A stretch of DNA of 64,000 bases, taken from assembly GCA_028753945.1 (NCBI GenBank), contig JAPNXP010000001.1, positions 2,594,501 through 2,658,500 of the forward strand, read 5' to 3'. The number at the start of each line of letters is the position of its first letter. Position 1 is the stretch's first letter. The DNA is from Hexactinellida sp. DTS-2022. Lineage: Eukaryota > Porifera > Hexactinellida. This document shows positions 23,275-33,799 of this stretch, piece by piece. The notes under the pieces are model-generated. The model ran no database searches. It was not told the DNA's origin and worked only from the letters and a program-made list of their open reading frames with translations. A program made the translations under genes and the position numbers.

Positions 23275-23718
23275 TCTCAGATCTAGCTTTAACACAAAAA
23301 GATATTCTACATTTACTACATAATATCGAAAATGTCTGTATCTGCGTGCAACTTTAGCTTGGTATAATATTATTTGCATATAATAAATGGCTTGACTCAG
23401 GATATTTTAATTACGGATTTGAGGCACTGTTGATGATTGCCGAATCCAGAGGGCACATCCTGGCGAACCCATGTTTCCGATAACAGGTCTGTTTTCTCAG
23501 CAACTGGGACGGTCAGGTCCGAGCAAGAGAAGCTGATAAGGACAACCAGGGATGGTAAACATTGATTATTTAAATAAATAAAAAATCAATTGCTTTAATG
23601 TTGATTTTAGATTTTGAAAATTGCGAAACATATTGCAATCGTAGTTAATTTGACCTCATATTGCAAAGTATATTCACTAAGCAAACAGCAATTGAATAGC
23701 TTTTATACAATTTGAATT

Positions 23719-24105
23719 ATGTTTATTCAAATCTATGGTTTAAAATTCCCGAAAAATCAAATAAATCATAAATTTTCAAAGTCTGAAGGACACTTCCCCA
23801 GTTTCAAACCAATAGATATTTTCGTATCTCAGAGGCTTGCAGACAACTTTATCCCAACCGCTCACGGTTTGCTATTCAACAGTAACAAATTTAATGAAAA
23901 ACAAATGACAGTGGAACAACTTACAACTACTGATGATACAGGAGACAATTTAGCAGAAGTTGTATCTGCATGGTGGGCTTCAACTATTGATACCCCGGAA
24001 TGGTCAAGAGTAGTGCGCGCTATAATTGAAAGTACAGAGACAGGGGGTTATCAAATATTTTTAGTCCGTCACTTTATTAAGGAGATAAAATTTACGGTAA
24101 GCTAA
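23719..24105 (+). CDS. Unassigned 128-codon ORF
   Basis: Continuous plus-strand reading with mixed composition (GHFPSFKPIDIFVSQRLADN, NLAEVVSAWWASTIDTPEWS) that is less low-complexity than neighbouring chance ORFs. No family recognised. Its end runs into the MITE-like segment at 24093. It lies antisense in the RTK intron and may be a transposon exon or chance. Confidence 0.3.
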   Translation: MFIQIYGLKFPKNQINHKFSKSEGHFPSFKPIDIFVSQRLADNFIPTAHGLLFNSNKFNEKQMTVEQLTTTDDTGDNLAEVVSAWWASTIDTPEWSRVVRAIIESTETGGYQIFLVRHFIKEIKFTVS

Positions 24106-24345
24106 AGGCGTCAGCTGTATAAAATAATCGGCATAATTAAATGATGCAGCATTTTAGATTGATGTAAATTTGTACGCAACCCAAAAAAGAATTTCTCCAA
24201 TAATTTCTGGGACAGAAAGTCATGCCAGACATCTGAAAACAAATCAAGTCCCAGGCTGGCACATAAATGTAATCACACTGCGAGCACTTTTGCACCTCAA
24301 CCGATGCCTGGCTGGCACCCAAAAGTGTCTGTCAGGCACCGAGAT
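24093..24345. repeat. Degraded copy of the 19775-20080 MITE
   Basis: Shares aaaggcgtcagc, aatcacactg(c/a)gagcac, acctcaaccgatgcc and ggctggcac in the same order. Terminal repeats are not recognisable. Confidence 0.7.
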
Positions 24346-25029
24346 AATCCCCTGTACAAATACCTCTGTCGGACATAAATAACCGACCATCCGAGGACAT
24401 AAGTTTGTTGACGAACGAATCCAATATCTCAAAAGTATCGGTCAAACAGAAGAGGCTCAAAATGAATATCAAGATGCGCTTCCTCAAAACATTTCCACCT
24501 TGAGGCAGTAATGCTAACTACATCAGAGTGATCCACTCGAAAGGAAAATTAGAATGCCACCATTTAAACTAGCCTAGGAAGAAGAACTGTTAAAGATATC
24601 ATTGACAGATGAGGCAGGAATAAAGACCATTAATTAAGGTTCTGGTAAACTTTTGAATATTCACAAATCAGAAAACATAAACTCTAAGTACGTTTAAATA
24701 TATTTTGGATAGTATTTCATCCCATGAGCTTCCCTAAACTTCTGTTGGAAATATTAAGTGGAATATTTTTGGTATTCCTCACCATGGGAAAGTTTCTCAA
24801 GTTATGGATGCATGAAGTCCTCTTAGGAATTTTTATATAATCGTTAAAAGGAGAGACGAACGACTAATGTATCCTAAAGCCACGATGAACGTGTATGCGG
24901 GTAATTTAAAATTAAGTATGTGCATTAAGCGTACATACCTTTGTATAAGCCCACTATAAAAATATTTCGTAATTTTAAGTTCGTAATGGAAAATAAATGT
25001 AATTGAAGGAAATAATGTGTTTTTTAGAT

Positions 25030-25175
25030 TGCCCCCCAATTTTTTTAGGATAGATACTTAGCTAATTTACTATTCCAACCGACCGACCCACCCTGAGCCC
25101 CCAGGATTTTGTCTTGCTCCCCCTTTGCCCCCCCCCCCCCCCCCCCAGTTCAAAAATCCTAGTTACGCCACTGTT
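25030..25175. repeat. hAT-like relic with poly-C tract
   Basis: Starts gattgccccccaattttttt and ends with a C run of about 23, then tcctagttacgccactg. The ending resembles hAT ends of the tggcgtaac type. It adjoins the R1 hairpin at 25170. Confidence 0.5.
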
Positions 25176-25238
25176 TGGTGGCACTATATTTTGATGGTGG
25201 TTTATTGATAGTGCCTCCAAAGGAACATGCTGTCGGTA
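25170..25238. repeat. R1 repeat, left part of the copy split by Transib
   Basis: gcactatattttgatggtgg, agtgcctccaaaggaacatg and ctgtcggta match the R1 hairpin head. The continuation (cggcacaggctgcaatttt) resumes at 28246, so this is one R1 copy with a 3.0-kb insertion. The last five bases cggta are the left target duplication. Confidence 0.92.
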
Positions 25239-25265
25239 CACAGTGGGTTATGCACAGGAAGTAGG
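25239..25265 (+). other. Transib left terminus: heptamer plus 9-mer
   Basis: CACAGTG at 25239-25245, 11 bases of spacer, then GGAAGTAGG at 25257-25265. The same two words occur at the right end with a longer spacer. Confidence 0.85.
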
Positions 25266-25842
25266 GTGATTTTGTGTTGTGTTCGGATCGCTTCGTAAAT
25301 AACTTAATCTGATTCAGGATCACTTTAAACCCTAGTGAACATATTTGTGTCAACTTAACGAAAGTTTCTGAACTAAATTTTTGATTACATGCCTGCATAT
25401 TTTGACTATCATAAGTTTCATTTTCTGGCTTCTTAAACTGAGAAATACAGTATAGTAAGTATTGAATAGGCATTGTTTTCTGGTTTCCTCTAATTTTCAC
25501 CAGTGATATTTATGGCTATTGTGATTTCAAATATTTGCTTTAGATGATCAAATGAACGGTACTAGGTAGTGCACAATTGTTTCAAAATTTCAAAAATTAT
25601 ACACATTCGGACATTTAGCCCCCTGGCTTATTAGTAACGAAACTTATAGTGCAGCGTCGTGCCGTTTTTATTGTCATATATTTTTCAAGTAGTCACCCGA
25701 ATATCTCTAAATTAAAACTGTTTCCAGTCCCGCACAACCCGGCACAGTCACTATTTTTTGGGATTACACGAGGAGACCTGGAGTTTACCGTTTTATTAAC
25801 ATTTTTATAATTCAATTATATTAGTTATCGGTCTTCATTATA

Positions 25843-27985
25843 ATGAATAATAAGGAAGCATGGGATTACCTGCAATCTAAAGAGTCAGAAGAGCTGCTGC
25901 CTTGTCATTTGTACTCGACTTTCAGTTGGATGAAGGAGAATTAAGCAATCTTCGATATAAATTCTATAATCTCAAATCTAGTCGAGAGTATGCAAGAAAG
26001 AAAACAGACCTTCCAATGTGGGAAGACTTGCAATTTTATTCCTTACTACCCACTAGTCCACCTAAGAAACGGTTAACAGAGGGGAAAATCATAATCGAAT
26101 CTGATCTATCAATGGAACCAAGGAAACCTCTTTCACAACTGACCTTAAAAGCCTTAAGAACTAGACTATGTCCCCTTCTAATTCTTATTGGAACAATTGC
26201 TGATAAAGAAGCAGTTGACACCAAAACGATATCCGCTTATGCATTAATGCTTATTTCTAACGAATCCAGAGAAAGAGAAACTGCTGACTATTGCAAGGAA
26301 ATAATCAAAGGAGGAAATTTTGCCGGTTATTCACAAAGTATACCGATTGACAAATCAACTTTTTTGCTTGACATGCTTGAAATTGGTAGTCTTAAATACA
26401 CAAACTTTCGACGTCATGTAAATCTGAACATATAACATTTCCGTCATATTCCAAGCTTGCTCAATATCGCAATAATATGATTTTGGAAAATGAATTGGAA
26501 TATATTCATAATGCCTCTCGTACTACTATAGGAATTGCCATTTCTTACAGAAGGATATTACATATGAGCATTTACGGATTTTCTAAACTATTCCTCCTCT
26601 AACTGATTCCCAATTTCCTTTTACTGTGAAAATTGCAGATGGGATTGATGGTTCTGGATGTCATCAAATTTATAATCAATATGAATTAAATCCCATTCCT
26701 AGCACAAAAAACTTTTTGTTGTTTGCATTCAAAATCTTGTCAATCCATGATTCAACCAGCTCACAGTTTTGGATTAATAATTCTCCCAATTCTTCCTATG
26801 GCGTAAGGCCTGTTGTTTTGCTTGCTCAGAAGGAATGTCTTGCCAGCGTCCAACATATAATGGAGAATATCATCAACCTGGAGAGCAGTTGTATTGAGAA
26901 AGAGGGTTTGCAGGTTCCACAAGGTCATATGCAAACAAATATCTATCGTAGCATGATAGATGGTAAATGTCTGCAATCCTCAGTGGGGCTGGTGGAGCTC
27001 CTTGTCAACTGTGTACCGCGAGTAAAGAAGACTTTCGCGATTTGGAACTTGTCAGAGCTGCTTTTCCAATAAACAGAACAGTTTCTGATGCCATAGAACT
27101 CTTTACTTTTGTTGATAAGGATGAATTGTTTAACCTCAATTCCACCAAAACATTAGGCATTACTCATGAGCCTGTTTCTGAAAAAGATATTATGCCAGCT
27201 TCTCCTCTACATAGCTACACTTGTGTCTTTCGATGGTATATGCAGTTGATATATCATTTACAGTCTGGAAAATTCAAATGGTCACCTACAAGCAAGCACA
27301 TCGAGGCGTCGAGAAAATTTTGCTCCGATTTCTTATTTGAGAAAATCGGTTTTCGAATTGATCAGGTTAGCAGTGAAGGGGGAACCACTTCTACAGGGAA
27401 TATCGCTGGTCAGTGTTTTTCCAATCAGAAACAATTTTTCTTCTTTGTCTAATCTCTAATTCCAACAGAGTTTGGAGATAATATGTTCACAGTGTTGACT
27501 AATATTTCGGTTATATATTACGAATATTTAACAGCAACCAAGAGATTCAGACTGATAAACTTGATACTTTTTGTAAAGAGACCTATGAATTGATACTAAC
27601 AAAATTCCCGTGGGCTAGTATTATTCCTTCTTTGCACATGCTCATAGGACACTGCACTGAGTTGATACGGGATTGCAATGACAATCATGGATTTAAATCA
27701 TTTTCAGAAGAAGGTTTAGAAGTTTGCAATAAAATATTATTCGTCGTTAGCGCGAGCATCTTTCTAGAAAAATGCCTTTTCCACAAACATTAGGGATGTG
27801 TTCATTCGTTTACTTAGTCAGAGTTATCCACTCCTCGCAAGCTTTCGAAAATCCTTATTATGCAAGCATTGTGGTGAAATAGGCCATATTCGAAGTGAAA
27901 AGTGCAAAACTGTTAATACACCGACTTTGGAGCAAGACAAACTGATTAATTCGTTAATATATAGTAATACTAATATAGACTAGAT
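25843..27985 (+). pseudogene. RAG1-like (Transib) transposase, frameshifted
   Basis: Segments in order: MNNKEAWDYLQSKE (25843), then a shifted frame 25902-26435 with RKPLSQLT and IADKEAVDTKT, matching the RAG1 nonamer-binding region and the ADKE stretch after it. FPSYSKLAQYRNN follows at about 26439. VKIADGIDGSG at 26626 carries the first catalytic Asp (26638-26640, RAG1 D600). SMIDGK carries the second (26959-26961, D708). A 1-base loss follows, then LSGAGGAPCQLC with zinc Cys codons at 27003 and 27012 (C727/C730). LHMLIGH (27635, 27650) matches H937/H942. FSEEGLEVCNK (27707-27712) holds the third acidic residue (E962). Then RR-stop-REHLSRK, another shift, NIRDVFIRLL, and a tail CKHCGEIGHIRSEKC. 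Residue assignments come from manual alignment with the known RAG1 core. Confidence 0.88.
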
Positions 27986-28209
27986 ATTACTTCAACTCAT
28001 CCCCAAACACTAAGGATGAAACATATTTTCTCAAGCGAAATAATGGAAAAATCAGTTTTACTTTCAATACCAAAATTTGATAAGTCATGATTTCGTCATA
28101 ACTGACAAAATCGAAGTCATAAAAATTTTTAGTGGTGTAAATAGAAATTTTATGGTTGATAACCTATATGTAAATAATACATTTATGGGGTATATCTGGT
28201 TCATAAATG

Positions 28210-28245
28210 CCTACTTCCCGTGAATAGCTAAAATAACCCACTGTG
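28210..28245 (-). other. Transib right terminus: heptamer plus 9-mer
   Basis: Read on the minus strand: CACAGTG (28245-28239), 20 bases of spacer, then GGAAGTAGG (28218-28210). The spacer is 9 bases longer than at the left end. Confidence 0.85.
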
Positions 28246-28800
28246 CGGCACAGGCTGCAATTTTGGATTTTTTTCCCCCAAGTCATCAACGCCTCAAGGT
28301 GTCAAGAAGCATTTGTTAATTGGTTCGAGTCACAAGGAACGGTAGATAAAATTGAAGTTTGTTTCTATCATAAACCATCTTGAGTTTAATGCCATTCATT
28401 CATTATGTATTGATAATAAATAATATTATTAGTTAATTATTTTAGCAATGTTATCCACGGTGAGTAAGTTAAGTCAACAAATTCCTTTTATTTATTTAAT
28501 CCACTGTATAGAAATACTAAATTAAATAGAAGCCAGCTGGAATTTAATAGTTAAATAAATATATTTATCACAAGTTGAAACAATAGAGTAAGATTTAACA
28601 AGTTTTAAATCAATATAATTATTACAAGTTGAAACAATAGAATTAGATTTAAAACTTTTACTGAAACTGAAGTGGGAGTAAATAAAGAAACTTCAACCCC
28701 CAATTATGGTACAAACCTAGGCCAAATTGAATATTTGTGATTTGCCAAAAGGTATAAAATTTAATTATCTATCCAAATATGTAAATCTTAATTATCTCAT
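28246..28800. repeat. R1 repeat, right part of the copy split by Transib
   Basis: Begins cggcacaggctgcaatttt and continues with aagtcatcaacgcctcaagg, as in the copy at 37380-37530. The AT-rich body follows without coding capacity. The right boundary is approximate. Confidence 0.75.
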
Positions 28801-28959
28801 GTAAAGAGCCATAATTGCCTAAATAGGTGTTAAAAATTTATTTGATCAAAATTCGCAACCCCAGGTGCAAATTAGACGGTAACTCCGAACCTATAGGCCA
28901 AGTTTCAGCCCATAATGTATCAAGGTGTAGTCAGGGCACCGTCAACAGAGAAAAAATAA

Positions 28960-29605
28960 AATCCAAAATTGCAGCTGTGCCGACGCATGTTCCTTCTGTG
29001 GCACTATATTTTGGTGGTGGTTTATTGATAGTGCCTCCAAAGGAACATCCTGTCGGCACAGTAGCAATTTTGGATTTTTTTCGCAATGCCATCATCACTA
29101 TGAAGGTGTTAAATTATTTCAGAAAGGTGTTTCAAAAGGCAACGACCCTTAGTGAGTTGGAAGTTTCGTTTTAGCTGACTTCATTTCAAAGATATTCAAG
29201 TTTCAGTAGAATATAATAAGTGATGAGTCAGCATTATTTATGTGCGTGTTGGGTGATCACCCAACACCAACCAACCCATTCGAAATATATAATTCACAAA
29301 ATTGTAAAACACATTTTTTTTGACGATGTCAACATCACCTCAAGGTGTCAAGACACATTTGTAGAGGTGCTACGTGGCATAAAGATCAATTGATAAATTT
29401 GAAATTTGTCTTGTATAATCTCTGAGATTAATGCGATTTATCAAATCAGTATAAATAATTATTAATTTATTAAAAATTTAACACCACTATTATGTACAGC
29501 AAAATAAATGAAGTTCAATTATTTGCAATTATTATTAATTTAAATTTAATTTAACTATCATATTTGAATGCAGGGCACTCGATACCCGCAATAATCCAAT
29601 TAGTT
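28960..29605. repeat. R1 repeat, near-complete copy
   Basis: The hairpin head at 28965-29077 has an uninterrupted ctgtcggcacag in its right arm. The body has gaaggtgttaaattatttca, gggtgatcacccaacacc and ctcgatacc, matching 7028-7690. It is a good empty-site reference for the Transib insertion. Confidence 0.85.
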
Positions 29606-29609
29606 AGGG

Positions 29610-30015
29610 AATTTTAACTCAAAACCTTGAAAAAACTTGTTACCAAACAATTTCTACACTAGAGTCTTCTTCTGGACCCAAATAAACATAGAAAAAAAGT
29701 TGCAAGCCCAAACCCGTGAGGAAATCTTTTTACAAGGGTTGCGGTTTCTGATTTTCCATAGTAAATCGCCGACATTTCTGGAGCTAACTTTCTCAAATCA
29801 GCTCCAATCAAATTATTATCACCATATTGGTACTCTGCGTTAAATTTCCAGCAATTTGATATATCACATGTCCATATTTGGAAGAATTTTCCATAGCAAC
29901 GCTGGAATGTCTTAGGAATGTGTAAAAATTGCATTATAAAATTGTGTTCCCACTTAATCAAGTGACCCCTCATTCGACTCCATTCAGCTACCTGAGTAAA
30001 ATTATACACATACTG
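29610..30015. repeat. Copy of the long-TIR arm found at 57.9 and 59.6 kb
   Basis: Shared phrases: aaatcgccg, caa(a)tcagctccaatca/aaatcaactctggtcaac, gaatgtctcaggaatg/aatgtcttaggaatgtg, actgacactctaaa. It is an isolated diverged arm. The minus-strand ORF 29659-30009 crosses it and is of doubtful meaning. Confidence 0.55.
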
Positions 30016-30076
30016 ACACTCTAAAACGTGATTTTATAAAATTATTCGAGATTTTGGAGATTAACTGTAAATCTCG

Positions 30077-30174
30077 AATAATTTTATAAAATATATATTT
30101 TTACACATTCCTAAGACATTCCAGCTCATAATTTTATAAAATATATATTTTTACACATTCCTAAGACATTCCTG
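30077..30174. repeat. Tandem duplication of about 54 bp
   Basis: aattttataaaatatatatt followed by tttacacattcctaagacat occurs twice in a row with almost no change. Confidence 0.85.
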
Positions 30175-30177
30175 TTC

Positions 30178-30252
30178 ATAATGAACTCCGTTTACAACGT
30201 AATCCACTTTGTAATGATCTCTTTTAAGATCGAACTCCGAGTTGACTGTATT
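30178..30252. repeat. Fragment of the 'gttgactgta' Tc-type MITE
   Basis: ataatgaactccgtttacaa ... gaactccgagttgactgta resembles the ends and interior of 9573-10656. Confidence 0.55.
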
Positions 30253-30323
30253 AATTTATGTAAACATCCACTTTCAATCATCTACAAATGTTATTATGCT
30301 GCAATAACCTTGAATGTATTAAA

Positions 30324-32872
30324 CAGTGGCGGCGCTACGGGGGGGGGCAAGGGGGATTGAGCCCCCCACAATTTATTTTTTTTGGGCCCCCAAGATTCTT
30401 TTGAACCACCTCCGTTGGGGGGCTCACCTGCTCAGCAAAAAGAATTTACATAAAATTTTCCAGTGGCAAAATATAGACCACATAAAGTATTCCATATTTT
30501 ATGTATTTCAGTACATTATCGCAATTTAAAGCCTACTAACAATTTCAGAATACTCTTGTTTGGTCTAATTCGATCCGACGATTTCCCCTTTTGCGAAATG
30601 ATCTATCACAATGTCTGGCTCCTCGGCAATCTTGCTTGTTACCTCAATGTTTACATTGATCACAGCAAGATCACTTAGACGAATGTTACTCATTGCAGCT
30701 CGTAACCAAGTCTTAATTCTCTTCATTGCGGAAATGACCTCTCAGCAGAGAATTGACACCGGCAAAGTTGCAGCTATCTGGAGTGCCGGATACAGGACAC
30801 TGAACACACGCTTGTGCTGCTGGGTTAACCTGAGGACGTCCATGAGAGATTTCGGGAGTTCATCAACATCTTCTCTCGCCCAGATATGAGACATCATGGC
30901 GAGTTCCGTCTTCAGCGTCAGTGAGTCTTGAGAGTCAACAAGTTTGTAGTGCTGGCAGTACCCCGCGACCATTACTGCGTTGAGGAATTGCGAAGAACCT
31001 GGTGAGAGCGCGATGATGCCATTGTATATTGTCATGTTCTCATCTGTTAGGAACCTCGCCTTTGGCTTGCCAGTCACCTTTTCGCACGTGGGAATGAAAA
31101 CCTTGTTACGGTAGTCTTCTTTGCTGGCAGCGTTTTTTCTCTACCTCTCCATAGTCATACCGGACCCTTCGTACGCGGCGCCCGTGAAATTCGGGCAGCT
31201 CCAGCTCATTTACAATTACATGAGCTCTCTCCCAAAGTGCATCCCAGACATCATCACATTGATTTAGAGCTGTACGAGTGAGGAGTGTCTCCATATCGCT
31301 AATCAAGTCCAGAGCCGTCTGCAGAGTATCCGTCCCCCGCTGAAGAGCTTCAGTGGCGTCCCCACAAATCTTTAAAATCCACTTCATTGTAACTAAGTGT
31401 ATGACAAATGAGGAGTGAATGCGCATCTGCAGGTTGCGTGCTGTCACTGCCCGCTTTCCAACATCCATCTCGACCACTTCAACAATTGTGTCCACCACAG
31501 CCTTGAGGATTTTCCGCGTCTCACTCAGAGCAGGAAGTTCGCGGGTCTGGTGGCTTGAGTAAAGTTGCTTCTGCTTGGTCATGAATATGGTATGCACGGT
31601 TGATAAAATCATAAAGTTGTGAAGTTGCTGGAGTGTGTCAAGCAGGTCTGCCATCCTCGCTGAGCCATTGACGACATCAACTACCACCATGTTGAGCCTA
31701 TGCGAGTAGCAGTGGATGTAAATCGCATTTGGCATGTCCTTGCGCATGAGGACCTGTAGACCATGGAGTCTTCCGGAAGTGACGCTTGCCCCATCGTAAC
31801 ATTGCGCCACACATGAGCCAAATTAACCTTATTCTCCGTCAACGAAGCAACTATCTTAGACTTCATACAAGCAGCATCTTGCCCATCCGTCGCAGGAGTG
31901 AAACCAAAAAAGCCTCCTTTGTGTGTCCAGCAGATTCATCGCAGTAGCGAAGACAGATACTGATCTGCTCCTCCTTAGATGCATCCTTGGCCTCGTCGCA
32001 AATGAACTGTAGAAAACCGCATCAGCCACATCCGAAGTGACATCTTGACAAATGAGCTTTGCAATGGAGTGGATGAGGTCGTCTTGAATGCTGTGATGCG
32101 AGTATTTGGCATTCTTCGATCCCTCTGCTAGCCTGTCAGCAATCTGCTCATCATGCTTCGCGACCAACTTCAAGAGAACCAGAAAATTTCCTCTGTTCCG
32201 GCTCTCTTCTCCTTCGCGATGTCTACGCAATGCAATTCCCTGGCGAGCACACACAACTACAACGTCCAGAATGGCTTTGAGGTACTCACGATTCTCCTTT
32301 ACGTACTATGCGTGTCCATCATCCAAAAGTGCCTTCACACTTCCAATCACCTTAGAACTCTTGAAAGCAGCATATTTTGAGGCTGCGATACAGTGGGAAG
32401 TCGCTCCCACGTGGGTCTTCAGTTTGTCCAACGCCTTCTTCAAGTTCGACGTTCCCATACTGGTGAATGTAGGGTCTGCCTGAGACCCTGATGGAAAGTG
32501 GGGGCAGTAATAACAGTAGGCTTTGTCCTGCTGCTGCGAGTACTCCAACCAATCGCGACCGGTATACCATGTCTACTGAAACTGTCTGTGCTCTGAATTC
32601 TTAGGGTATGAATTCAGTTGAGGCTTCGCTGGCCCATCCTCCAGGTTTTGAGACAAATCTGAAGGACCTGGAAGAGCCACTGCAATCTTTAGACGAACAG
32701 AACGCATAGGAGGGGCAAAGTCACTAGCACGTTTTTCGCCGAACATCTGTATAGGTGACTAACTAATTATATAATATTGATAATATATCGAATAAAATTC
32801 GGACTAAATGAGCCCCCATTGATTAATGAAAAGCCCCCCCCCCCCAATGGCGGCACGCTAGCGCCGCCACTG
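30324..32872 (-). mobile_element. hAT transposon (ZMYM1/DUF4371-type transposase), 2.55 kb
   Basis: The ends cagtggcggcgcta and tagcgccgccactg are inverted, flanked by gtattaaa (30316-30323) and gtattaac (32873-32880), an 8-bp duplication with one change. G/C homopolymer runs adjoin each end. The transposase runs on the minus strand, with its coding region in pieces. It lies in the large RTK intron in the same orientation as the host gene. Confidence 0.92.
30742..32570 (-). pseudogene. hAT transposase, ZMYM1-like, frameshifted
   Basis: From the 5' side: a TTF-type/BED-like zinc finger region (AYCYYCPHFPSG, 32306-32548), then a DUF4371-like stretch (31856-32254), then AQCYDGASVTSG and YIHCYSHRLNMVVVD (31681-31810), which is the hAT catalytic-region signature, continuing to about 31106, and a C-terminal piece 30742-31077 with ELAMMSHIWARED. 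At least three frame changes separate them. Codon use is GC-richer than the surrounding intron, consistent with a fairly recent arrival. No complete product can be made. Confidence 0.85.
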
Positions 32873-32949
32873 GTATTAACTAATTGTTGATGTTCTAGTG
32901 TATATTTAACTAAATTGATATATAATTTATGAACATTATGAGGCAATTA

Positions 32950-33300
32950 AACACACAAATTCTGATTTCAGATTTGAATTCCACCAAGGATTCATCCAGG
33001 AGCGCGAGACGCTCCTTTTGGAGCATGATTTTTGGAAAATATGAATTTAGGAGCGCGGAAATTTGGAATCCTCTCCTATACAGTAACATTAATTTGTGAT
33101 TTAGGCGTATGGAAATTTATCAGACCAGGATTAGGAGCGTAGTTACAAATGGCTGTATAATACACTGAATTCCACGTGGTTGTTTACTCTAGTTGCTTAA
33201 TTTCATTCATTACGATTATTTGATAGTACTGAGATGGAGCCAGATAACAATTTGTGCCACTTGTTCAACATATGGCACGTGGCAGAGATACTTATAACAT
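32950..33300. repeat. Tc-like MITE relic split by an unrelated insert
   Basis: ctgatttcagatttgaattc ... gaattccacgtggttgttta ... tggcacgtggcagagatac matches 48118-48260, interrupted at about 32985-33165 by a segment with ggagcgcgagacgctcc. Confidence 0.6.
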
Positions 33301-33400
33301 GTATATTTGCTAAAATGGCATGAAATCATAAATTTTTATAATGTATTACTATAGTAAGATATTTATAGTAATTTCAGAGTTGTTTAAACACCAGTTAATA

Positions 33401-33721
33401 CAGTGGTTCCCAATCTTTTCCAAAAAAGTTCACGATATTACCCCCTAACCTATATTTTTGCTATAATTCCTCCCAGCACTACAATGTAGAATTTTGGTAT
33501 TGAAATAACTGAAAAACTAAGTGAAATATAAATAATACTGTCAATGAGAACTGTCATATTATTAATACAAGGTATTTTTAGTTACTCAGTGATTAAATCA
33601 TTCAGTGAGACAAGTAATCCAGAAAATTTGATTAATATTTATATGTATAGCTATGTCGGATTCTTCCCCGAGGATGGCCAAATTCCGCAGGGAGGAATTC
33701 CTCGCAGGTTTGGAACCACTG
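33401..33721. mobile_element. hAT MITE with Charlie-like ends
   Basis: The ends cagtggttcccaa and tttggaaccactg are inverted, with flanks agttaata and cgttaata as an 8-bp duplication with one change. The interior is not similar to 9176-9506 beyond the ends. Confidence 0.88.
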
Positions 33722-33799
33722 CGTTAATATGTAACCAGATGAATATTATGTCTGCATTAAATTCTTGTTGCTCAAATATTTATGGCTGGTTAGTAAATA

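Larger units (their letters stand above)
25239..28245 (+). mobile_element. Transib-superfamily transposon carrying RAG1-like sequence
   Basis: The left end is CACAGTGGGTTAT and the right end is its inverse (ATAACCCACTGTG), 13 identical bases that begin with the V(D)J heptamer CACAGTG. Flanks CGGTA (25234-25238) and CGGCA (28246-28250) are a 5-bp duplication with one change; intact R1 copies have a single cggca at this place. Transib transposons have CAC-starting termini, 5-bp GC-rich duplications and a length near 3 kb, and encode a transposase homologous to the RAG1 core. The element is 3007 bp and has no room for a RAG2-like gene. Coding sequence is broken by frameshifts and stops, so this copy is not functional. 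Confidence 0.93.

Noticed and set aside
24137-24432. Overlapping small ORFs on both strands
   Set aside because: They lie in a degraded MITE copy and show no family resemblance.
25239-28245. A complete RAG1/RAG2-type (ProtoRAG) element
   Set aside because: The element is only 3.0 kb, one RAG1-like gene fills it and no kelch-repeat coding sequence is visible on either strand.
29659-30009. 116-codon minus ORF as a host gene
   Set aside because: The segment is homologous to the inverted arms at 57.9 and 59.6 kb, where the frame is not kept; a repeat is the simpler reading.
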